Notes under the pieces: model-generated | Told to the model about the DNA's origin: nothing | What the model saw: the letters and a program-made list of their open reading frames with translations, nothing else | Database searches by the model: none | Program-made: the position numbers and the translations under genes | DNA from: Candidatus Moranbacteria bacterium RIFCSPLOWO2_12_FULL_48_12 | GTDB taxonomy: Bacteria; Patescibacteriota; Minisyncoccia; Moranbacterales; UBA1568 | NCBI GenBank assembly: GCA_001784735.1 | Contig: MFSB01000008.1 | Span: forward strand, 40,810-71,642 | DNA length: 30,833 nt | Direction of reading: 5' to 3' | Shown: positions 6,774 to 12,178 of the stretch, piece after piece | Layout of the letters: each line of letters starts with the position of its first letter | Position numbering within the stretch: the first letter of the stretch is position 1

Positions 6774-8045
6774 TTATGGCAAGTAGACGGATGGGTTGAC
6801 AGTGGCGCCGATCGGAATCCAGAGATTTTTGACGACTTTGGATTGGACGAGCTCGAATGATTTCGCGGAAAAGACAGAGAAGTGCACATGCGGCCCGGTT
6901 GAATATCCCGTACTCCCGACGGCGCCGATCTTCTCGCCCGCATCCACTTTTTTCCCCTTGCTGACGGATTGCGAGCTCATATGGCCATAGAGCGTGATAA
7001 GGCCGTTGCCGTGATCGATGGCTACCCATTTGCCATAGGCATAGCGGCCGTTGTTGCCGACGCCGACAACCTTGCCGCCGAGAGACGTGTAAATCGATGT
7101 TCCGGTCGGCGCGGCGAAGTCGATGCCGTTGTGCTTGCCGGACTTGTAAGCCGACTTGGAAAACTTCGTCTTGCCATATCCCTGGCTCACCGTAAATTTC
7201 TTGAGCGGATACGCAAGCAGGCTTTTCTGGAAGGACGGCATATCCTTCAAGTTCAGCCCGTCAAGCTTGCCCGCTTCCAATTCCTCGATTTCGCTTTCGA
7301 TCTCATCGCGCTGTCTCTGCAGATCATCTACCAGGTTGTCGTATTTGTCCACTTCCGCCTGAGTTTTTGCGAGAAGATAGGCTTTATTGTCCTTTGTGCT
7401 TTCTAGATACTCATTTCGTGCGCTGAGCTGTGTTTGCAGGGTATCTGCTTCCTTTTTTTTCTCTTCCAAAGTGGTGCGTTCATTTACGAGACTTTCGCGC
7501 AAGGTCTTTATCGAATCGAGGAGTTCGCTGATTTTGTTGCTGACTTCCGTTGTCCAGTTCTCCTGATTGAAAAATGAGAGGGTTTCCTGAGACGAAAATA
7601 CGAGTGTAGTTGCAGTATCGGAATAGTCACTATAATAGAGGCGCATCAATTCGGAAAGTATCTGTCTCTGGCTATTCATGAGCGTTTCTTTCTCAGCGAT
7701 ACGCGAAGACAGCTGGATAATACTCTCTCCGAGATCTTCAAGCTTTTGCTGGTTGAAGTCTATTTCTAGCTGTAGTTTATTCGCTTGAGCCTGTAAAGAT
7801 TGAATCTGATCATTTAATGTTGCGCCCTGCCTGTTTTTTAAGGCAATGATTTGTAGAAGGGCTTTGATTCTGGCGTCAAGGGCATCTTTTTGATCTTGTT
7901 TTTTTTCAAGAGCCTTCTTTTGCGCAGCAGTCATTTCGGTAACGCTCGGCTCTTCCGCATTTGCCCAAGCGACAAAAAAAACACCGCTACAGAAAAGGGC
8001 TGCTAAGAAAAGGCTTGTGTATAAGTTTTTGTTTTTCTGTGTCAT
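6774..8045 (-). CDS. Murein hydrolase / activator, M23 peptidase with coiled coil (EnvC/NlpD-like)
   Basis: About 423 residues, exported. A basic start, a hydrophobic signal stretch (SLFLAALFCSGVFFVAWANA) and an AxA-type site are followed by a long coiled coil (about 35-265) and a C-terminal LytM/M23 domain (about 275-420). Zinc ligands are present: H and D in KHNGIDFAAPTG and the H-x-H in GPHVHFSVF, so it may be a true endopeptidase and not just an amidase activator. The usual EnvC-type build (coiled coil plus LytM) suggests a role in septal peptidoglycan cleavage. Two ATGs are possible: 8057 overlaps a TATAAT box, so 8045 is preferred, giving a near-leaderless mRNA. gltX lies 21 nt further upstream and hydrolase genes follow. 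Confidence 0.9.
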   Translation of the reverse strand: MTQKNKNLYTSLFLAALFCSGVFFVAWANAEEPSVTEMTAAQKKALEKKQDQKDALDARIKALLQIIALKNRQGATLNDQIQSLQAQANKLQLEIDFNQQKLEDLGESIIQLSSRIAEKETLMNSQRQILSELMRLYYSDYSDTATTLVFSSQETLSFFNQENWTTEVSNKISELLDSIKTLRESLVNERTTLEEKKKEADTLQTQLSARNEYLESTKDNKAYLLAKTQAEVDKYDNLVDDLQRQRDEIESEIEELEAGKLDGLNLKDMPSFQKSLLAYPLKKFTVSQGYGKTKFSKSAYKSGKHNGIDFAAPTGTSIYTSLGGKVVGVGNNGRYAYGKWVAIDHGNGLITLYGHMSSQSVSKGKKVDAGEKIGAVGSTGYSTGPHVHFSVFSAKSFELVQSKVVKNLWIPIGATVNPSVYLP

Positions 8046-8055
8046 GGTATCTACC

Positions 8056-8064
8056 ATTATACCA
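8056..8064 (-). promoter_or_regulatory. Extended -10 box (TGGTATAAT) just before the M23 start
   Basis: TGGTATAAT on the minus strand ends 10 nt before the ATG at 8045 and overlaps the alternative ATG at 8057. No good -35 is seen, as expected for an extended -10 promoter. Transcription would start about 3-5 nt before the start codon. Confidence 0.6.
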
Positions 8065-8078
8065 CAACCAAATATCCT

Positions 8079-9683
8079 TTAAGAAAGCTTTTTCAGAGCC
8101 TTTTCAAGACGTTTGAGGCTTTCTTCCTTGCCCAAAACCCAGGCCACCTCGAAGGGTGATGGCGAGTGTTGTACTCCGGTGAGAGCGACTCTGAGCGGCC
8201 AGAGGAAATCTCCCCGGCTCCTGCCCGCCGCACTGCCGTCTTGGCTGTGGGCGGGATCCCCTGCTGCCCTCATCAAAACCTTTTCTACTGTTTCTTTGCT
8301 GACCCAATCCGCGTTACTTAATTCAGAAAGAATTTTATGAGCTTTCTGCAGTGCCTCCTGGGTCATTTCCTTGGTATTTTCCTTCCAATTCAGAAGGGTT
8401 GCATGATACATGAGATCTGAAGCAAAGAAAAAGGGATTGTTATCGCCGACATCCGAGAGTTTCGTCAGACGATCACGTTCGATCAAAAGCACGCGCTTCA
8501 AATATTCTTCTGTCTGCATTTCCTGCGACGCCTCTTTGATGAGATCTTTTTCTAGAAAATTGCCGGATTTGACTCTCTGATACAGCTCATTCGGTGATAA
8601 TTTCTTGATATACTCCGCGTTCATCCAATCGAGTTTTTTCAGATCAAAGACGGCGCCTGCTTTGTGGACATTTCGCAGATCGAATGTTTGTACCAGTTCA
8701 GCGAGCGAAAAAATCTCCTGAGTATTGCCCGCGCCCGGATTCCAGCCCAAGAGCGCGATGAAATTGAGCAGGGCTTCTTTCAGGTAGCCTTTTTTCAGGT
8801 ATTCTTCAACCGCTACATCGCCCTGGCGTTTGGAAAGTTTGCTTTTGTCAGGATTGAGGAGGAGCGGCAGATGGGCGAAGGCGGGTGCTTTCCAACCAAA
8901 CGCCTCATACAAAAGAATATGTTTGGGCGTGCTGGGAAGCCATTCCTCGCCGCGGATTACATGCGTAATTTCCATCAGATGGTCGTCGACGACATTGGCC
9001 AGATGATAGGTCGGATAGCCATCAGATTTCATGAGCACCTGATCATCGATATCGCGCGCGTGAATCGTCACCTGGCCGCGTACCAGATCACCAAAAACTA
9101 TATCCCCCCGTTCATCCGAAATATTGAGCCGGATGACGTGGGGTGCGCGTACCTTCAAACGCTCCTGTATCTCTTCGGGAGAGAGAGAAAGGCAGTATTT
9201 ATCGTATTTGGCCGGCAGCTTGTTTTCTATCTGTTCTTCGCGGAGCATCGCCAATCGTCCGGTGGAACAGAAGCAGTAATATCCGGCGCCGCTTTCGACA
9301 AGCTTTTTGGCATACTTTTTGTAAAGCGGCAGGCGTTCGGATTGGATATAGGGGCCGTATTCGCCTATTTCGACGAGAGAGGGATAATTTTTTGATACTG
9401 TGGCTTCCGCCGGATTGATACGGGGCTTGTCCGCGTAGATCGTTTGTATTTCATGGTTGGTGAAAGTGCCTTCATCATGTATGAGACCCATCGTATCAAG
9501 CATATCGACAAGACTTTCTAGCGCCCCCTCTACAAAGCGATTCTTATCTGTGTCTTCAATACGCAATATGAATGACCCGTTATTTTTCTTGGCAAAGAGA
9601 TAATTGTAGAGTGCGGTGCGCAAACCGCCGACATGGAGAAAGCCTGTCGGTGACGGCGCAAAACGGACTCGTACCTTATCCAT
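8079..9683 (-). CDS. gltX: Glutamate--tRNA ligase
   Basis: 534 residues. It charges tRNA-Glu (possibly also tRNA-Gln, if Gln-tRNA is made by GatCAB). FAPSPTGFLHVGGLRTALYN carries the HIGH-type motif, LRIEDTD follows, and SKLSKRQGD is the KMSKS equivalent, so it is a class I synthetase with the helical anticodon-binding C-terminal half. Two oddities stand out. After 'HDEG' about 38 extra residues precede 'YGPYIQSERL'. Near residues 476-488, just before 'FLWPLRVALTG', the segment DPAHSQDGSAAGRSR is encoded by a GC-rich palindromic repeat (8220-8255). Both are in frame and all catalytic motifs remain. No SD; a heptamer array begins at the base next to its start codon. Confidence 0.97.
   Translation of the reverse strand: MDKVRVRFAPSPTGFLHVGGLRTALYNYLFAKKNNGSFILRIEDTDKNRFVEGALESLVDMLDTMGLIHDEGTFTNHEIQTIYADKPRINPAEATVSKNYPSLVEIGEYGPYIQSERLPLYKKYAKKLVESGAGYYCFCSTGRLAMLREEQIENKLPAKYDKYCLSLSPEEIQERLKVRAPHVIRLNISDERGDIVFGDLVRGQVTIHARDIDDQVLMKSDGYPTYHLANVVDDHLMEITHVIRGEEWLPSTPKHILLYEAFGWKAPAFAHLPLLLNPDKSKLSKRQGDVAVEEYLKKGYLKEALLNFIALLGWNPGAGNTQEIFSLAELVQTFDLRNVHKAGAVFDLKKLDWMNAEYIKKLSPNELYQRVKSGNFLEKDLIKEASQEMQTEEYLKRVLLIERDRLTKLSDVGDNNPFFFASDLMYHATLLNWKENTKEMTQEALQKAHKILSELSNADWVSKETVEKVLMRAAGDPAHSQDGSAAGRSRGDFLWPLRVALTGVQHSPSPFEVAWVLGKEESLKRLEKALKKLS
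8220..8255. repeat. GC palindromic repeat inside gltX (family shared with 17426-17466)
   Basis: Plus strand starts CCTGCCCGCC and ends GTGGGCGGG; the ends pair (CCCGCC with GGCGGG). Read on minus it starts CCCGCCC and ends CGGGCAGG, the same ends as the intergenic element at 17426-17466, with a partly shared GCCAAG centre. The length of 36 keeps the frame. Confidence 0.6.
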
Positions 9684-9739
9684 AATTCAAAAATAAAAAA
9701 TCAAAATGCAAAACTACAATGTAAAAGTAAAAAATTTAA
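9684..9739. repeat. Heptamer-period A-rich array abutting the gltX start codon
   Basis: Consecutive 7-base units from the base next to the start codon: AATTCAA, AAATAAA, AAATCAA, AATGCAA, AACTACA, ATGTAAA, AGTAAAA, AATTTAA. The first four fit AANNNAA, and the phase slips later. It would form the untranslated leader of gltX. Confidence 0.5.
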
Positions 9740-9783
9740 CAAATCCATTTTAGAAATATGACTTAATTATGGCTTTTTCTAAA

Positions 9784-9804
9784 GCAAAAAGCAAGTGGTT
9801 GCTT
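9784..9804 (-). terminator. Weak terminator after the TagA-like gene
   Basis: On the minus strand AAGCAA/TTGCTT makes a 6-bp stem with loop CCAC, followed by TTT (five Ts counting the stem end). It is short, so only moderately supported. Confidence 0.4.
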
Positions 9805-9808
9805 GTGT

Positions 9809-10537
9809 CTATCCTTTCGTCAGTACTTTGAAAAAAAACACTATTGTTGCATCAAAAATCCTTTTGAATCTTTTTGGCTGTTGAACCAGGCGCCACAGCC
9901 ATTCGAGGCCGATCGTGCGCAGCCACTCTGGGGCGCGCTTTTGTTTGCCAGTGAGGTAATCGAAGGAGCCGCCAACACCCATGGCGAGACGCACATTACC
10001 GGGGTTATTTTTCAATTTAGCGAGAAAGAGCTCTTGGGCTGGTGCGCCGAAATTGCAGAAGACAATAGAATCATGAATCATGAATTGTGAATCATGAATT
10101 TTCGGATCAATGTCTGCGCCATTGATTTTCAAATTTGGATATTTTTTGAGAAGAGCAAATTTTATTTCTTCGAAAGAGCTCAAGCCATCTTTGCGAATTG
10201 CCAGATATACCGATAAACCGCGGCCGCCCGCCTTGATGAGTCGGCGAGGCAGGCTGGTTTTATGTATAACCTCGTCCATAAGGTCTGCGCCTGGGAAGCG
10301 GCATTTGAGTTTCTCGTCCTTGAGAAAGAATGCCAGCGCGATGCCAAAGCCGTCTGCGACACGCAGGTCGCATTGCTCTAAAACCGCTCGAAAATTTTCA
10401 TTTCTCTCGGACTCGACGAGAAATTCAGGATTGACGGTGGCAATCTGATGAAACTTCGGTTCATCTAAAAACACCTTAACGCGCACAAGAATTTCTTCAC
10501 GCGTGAGATTATCAATCGGGATATCCAGGATATGCAT
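9809..10537 (-). CDS. WecG/TagA/CpsF family glycosyltransferase (GT26)
   Basis: 242 residues. GT26 enzymes add a ManNAc or ManNAcA residue to undecaprenyl-linked GlcNAc in teichoic-acid or enterobacterial-antigen synthesis. Family marks: 'TVNPEFLVES' (usual T.N...v), 'VADGFGIALAF', 'PGADLMDEV', and 'FCNFGAPAQELFLAKLK' (usual G.P.QE). Two in-frame inserts are visible. One is SLPRRLIKAGGRG at about 92-104, encoded by the 26-base repeat at 10229-10254, between 'EVIHKT' and 'LSVYLAIRKDG' where the family has a short link. The other is KIHDSQFMIHDS (about 146-157), encoded by a heptamer tandem repeat. ATG 10537 has no SD; a TATAAT lies at 10582-10577 (minus), about 40 nt upstream. Confidence 0.85.
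   Translation of the reverse strand: MHILDIPIDNLTREEILVRVKVFLDEPKFHQIATVNPEFLVESERNENFRAVLEQCDLRVADGFGIALAFFLKDEKLKCRFPGADLMDEVIHKTSLPRRLIKAGGRGLSVYLAIRKDGLSSFEEIKFALLKKYPNLKINGADIDPKIHDSQFMIHDSIVFCNFGAPAQELFLAKLKNNPGNVRLAMGVGGSFDYLTGKQKRAPEWLRTIGLEWLWRLVQQPKRFKRIFDATIVFFFKVLTKG
10068..10102. repeat. Heptamer tandem repeat inside the TagA-like gene
   Basis: Five 7-base units: GAATCAT, GAATCAT, GAATTGT, GAATCAT, GAATTTT. They encode the extra KIHDSQFMIHDS segment on the minus strand, between the usual 'ADI' and 'VFCNFGAP' strands. Confidence 0.8.
10229..10254. repeat. 26-base repeat inside the TagA-like gene (identical copy in priA)
   Basis: Identical over 26 bases to 12365-12390; its core is TTGATGAGTCGGCGAGGC. 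Here it is read on the minus strand, in priA on the plus strand. Confidence 0.9.
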
Positions 10538-10587
10538 ACTTAATTTTGCTTTAATAACTGGTATTTACCCCTTTCTATTATACACCA

Positions 10588-10616
10588 TTGCTTTTTTAAA
10601 TTTTGTACTTTAGGAT
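10588..10616 (+). promoter_or_regulatory. Putative promoter of the 97-aa protein gene
   Basis: TTGCTT (10588-10593), 17-nt spacer, TAGGAT (10611-10616). Both boxes are imperfect, but the spacing and the SD downstream support it. Confidence 0.45.
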
Positions 10617-10651
10617 GGAATCATCATCAACCATATCCCGAGGAGGGAAAA

Positions 10652-10945
10652 ATGAGCACCACCACCAGTCATTCTTTTCGCTTGCATCGTCCTTTACCGA
10701 CACCGTCGCCAGTGGCGTCGACCGCAGTTCTTTCATCACTTGCAATCGGTCAGCCCTTCGTATTTATCCCCGACAGTGGCTTTGATGATGAGCACCCTGT
10801 TGGTTGCACCGTGGCTGATCCGGATGACATTTCCCAAAATCAACGGCCGGCCGGCTACTCTCCGGAGAGACACATCCTGGGAATTCAGCACGGAATCGGG
10901 AAGGTGTACGCTTTCCCACGAGACGTGGAGGTCACCGTTTGGTGA
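10652..10945 (+). CDS. Hypothetical 97-residue protein
   Basis: Not recognised. The N-terminal 30 residues are Ser/Thr/Pro-rich (MSTTTSHSFRLHRPLPTPSP). The rest looks like a small beta-rich domain (IGQPFVFIPDSGFDDEHPVG ... HGIGKVYAFPRDVEVTVW) with no Cys pair or membrane segment. AGGAGGG at 10641-10647 gives a strong ribosome site 4 nt before the ATG. Together with the putative promoter and the following hairpin this makes a self-contained unit like those at 3157-4804. It could be an accessory or recently acquired gene; no function is inferred. Confidence 0.6.
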   Translation: MSTTTSHSFRLHRPLPTPSPVASTAVLSSLAIGQPFVFIPDSGFDDEHPVGCTVADPDDISQNQRPAGYSPERHILGIQHGIGKVYAFPRDVEVTVW

Positions 10946-10979
10946 TCGCATATACCACAAGCATTCTCAACTGCAACCT

Positions 10980-11012
10980 GAAGCCCTGAACGGAACAACG
11001 TCTCAGGGCTTC
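10980..11012 (+). terminator. Hairpin after the 97-aa gene (possible terminator)
   Basis: GAAGCCCTGA (10980-10989) pairs perfectly with TCAGGGCTTC (11003-11012), 13-nt loop. There is no T-run, so termination would be weak; it lies between converging genes. Confidence 0.45.
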
Positions 11013-11030
11013 CTCAATTCTATGCGAAAA

Positions 11031-11609
11031 TTACTGTAAAGGAAACGTATCGATCTGCTCATAACGGCGCTTGCTCGCCTCGCTGAAGCCACGGCGAAGC
11101 GGGCCGCCCTGCGAGAGGCTTTCAAATACTGCGATCGTGTCCACCGGTTCCACGACAGAAAATTTTTCTTTCAGCTTCGGCTTTTCAGCCAGTTTCAGCC
11201 ACTGGGATTTCTTGATTTTGGCGAGCGTGATATGCGGCCGATAACTTTTCCTTTCCGTGACGAATGCGGAAAAAGCTTTTTCTATTTTCTCCAAGAGAAT
11301 GCGCAGAGCGTCATTGACTTCGCCGGCGAGCCAGATCATTTTCGGTGCCGCTTCGTTTTCCACGAGCTGCATACCGGTGAATACCAGTTCGAAGGATTCG
11401 ATGTCTTTGCAGACTTCACCGACCCGCGCGCATATTTCCCCCACATGTTCTTCTTGGATGAAGCCTAAGAAAAAAAGCGTCACATGCAGGTTTTCTTCTG
11501 TGGTGCGAATAACGGCTTCCTTGGGCCAGGTTTGCATTTCTTGGGTCAGCCGTTTACGGAGAGGTGCAGAAAGCGGAATACCCACAAAAAGTCTGCGTGT
11601 CTTGTTCAT
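11031..11609 (-). CDS. thpR: RNA 2',3'-cyclic phosphodiesterase (2'-5' RNA ligase family)
   Basis: 192 residues. Two H-x-T motifs define the 2H phosphoesterase superfamily: HVTLFFLG (about residue 42) and HITLAKI (about 126). It opens hydrophobically (RRLFVGIPLSAPLRKRL), as in bacterial ThpR. It would hydrolyse 2',3'-cyclic ends of RNA, cytoplasmic. The last strand is interrupted: between 'IAVFESLSQ' and 'RYEQIDTFPL' (usual 'GSRYxxLxxFPL') stands GGPLRRGFSEASKR, encoded by the 30-base repeat at 11074-11103. No SD precedes the ATG. It is converging with the 97-aa gene. Confidence 0.92.
   Translation of the reverse strand: MNKTRRLFVGIPLSAPLRKRLTQEMQTWPKEAVIRTTEENLHVTLFFLGFIQEEHVGEICARVGEVCKDIESFELVFTGMQLVENEAAPKMIWLAGEVNDALRILLEKIEKAFSAFVTERKSYRPHITLAKIKKSQWLKLAEKPKLKEKFSVVEPVDTIAVFESLSQGGPLRRGFSEASKRRYEQIDTFPLQ
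11074..11103. repeat. Palindromic repeat family 'CTCGCCTCGCTG', copy inside thpR
   Basis: 25 of 30 bases match 2961-2990. On the minus strand it encodes LRRGFSEAS near residues 169-178. Confidence 0.7.
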
Positions 11610-11672
11610 AAGGATAAATGTAATGAGGAAGGTATCACGGTTCTCTTCTATTTTCTCATTGAGATATAAGGC

Positions 11673-11703
11673 AAAAAAACACGACCTCTTGAGGGCGGGT
11701 CGT
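11673..11703 (-). terminator. Rho-independent terminator after the 68-aa gene
   Basis: On the minus strand ACGACC/GGTCGT (11703-11698 with 11686-11681) is followed by G and seven Ts. It lies about 70 nt after the stop of the small gene. Confidence 0.8.
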
Positions 11704-11771
11704 ATCAGCTTCAGTTGAAGCAGCCTTTTGACATTGCTTCGGTGGCCAAGCGTTGTGATGTGAAGCTTTTA

Positions 11772-11978
11772 TTACTTTCGATCCGTCAGCACTTGGTAGT
11801 GTTCCGCAAGGCTTGTTATCGTAAGAGTGTGATCACCTCGTTTGGTATTCGGGCAAAACTCGGGATAGAGATGGCCATTAGTGTCTTGCGGACATTCCAC
11901 ACACGTACCCCAGCGACCGTTTCTGTAAAACTGCAACAGAAAGTCACGATCATAGCCTGGCAAATTTTTGTGTTCCAT
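11772..11978 (-). CDS. Hypothetical 68-residue protein
   Basis: Not recognised. It is rich in aromatic and polar residues and has three Cys (CVEC and FCPNT in GTCVECPQDTNGHLYPEFCP), which with nearby His could bind a metal. AAGAGGGA at 11988-11981 is a good ribosome site. A strong promoter (12082-12054) and a terminator frame it as a single-gene unit of about 370 nt. The long leader (about 70 nt) contains an ATTCCCA/TGGGAAT hairpin near 12001-12019. Confidence 0.6.
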   Translation of the reverse strand: MEHKNLPGYDRDFLLQFYRNGRWGTCVECPQDTNGHLYPEFCPNTKRGDHTLTITSLAEHYQVLTDRK

Positions 11979-12053
11979 GATCCCTCTTAATTATGAAAGG
12001 AATTCCCATACGCTGGGAATAAAACGATTGCGAGAATTAACTCGTAACGGTGT

Positions 12054-12082
12054 ATAATAGCATACTTTCGTAATTTTGTCTA
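12054..12082 (-). promoter_or_regulatory. Sigma70-type promoter of the 68-aa gene
   Basis: On the minus strand TAGACA (12082-12077), 17-nt spacer, TATTAT (12059-12054); 5/6 in each box. Confidence 0.7.
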
Positions 12083-12091
12083 TACCAAAAT

Positions 12092-12113
12092 AAGGCTTTA
12101 GTAAGCCTTATCA
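12092..12113. repeat. Hairpin between the 68-aa gene and priA
   Basis: ATAAGGCTT/AAGCCTTAT (9-bp stem, loop TAGT). On the minus strand it is followed by TTTT, so it could also stop antisense transcription. No gene feeds it in the window. Confidence 0.5.
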
Positions 12114-12163
12114 AATTATTATAAAAAGAGCTTAGGTTTTAGTAGGGCTATAACCCATTCATC

Positions 12164-12172
12164 TGATACAAT
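12164..12172 (+). promoter_or_regulatory. Extended -10 box (TGATACAAT) six bases before priA
   Basis: The last T of the box is followed by six bases and then the ATG, so the transcript would start at or within 1-2 nt of the start codon (leaderless). No SD is present. Confidence 0.55.
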
Positions 12173-12178
12173 AAAGAC

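Noticed and set aside
5918..6943. Longer hydrolase start at 6943
   Set aside because: It would overlap the end of the M23 gene by 170 bases, and the extra 84 residues resemble nothing; conserved sequence begins after ATG 6691.
8664..9395. Plus-strand frame of 243 codons opposite gltX
   Set aside because: It is fully antisense to conserved GltX motifs, with no promoter or ribosome site; a codon-bias shadow.
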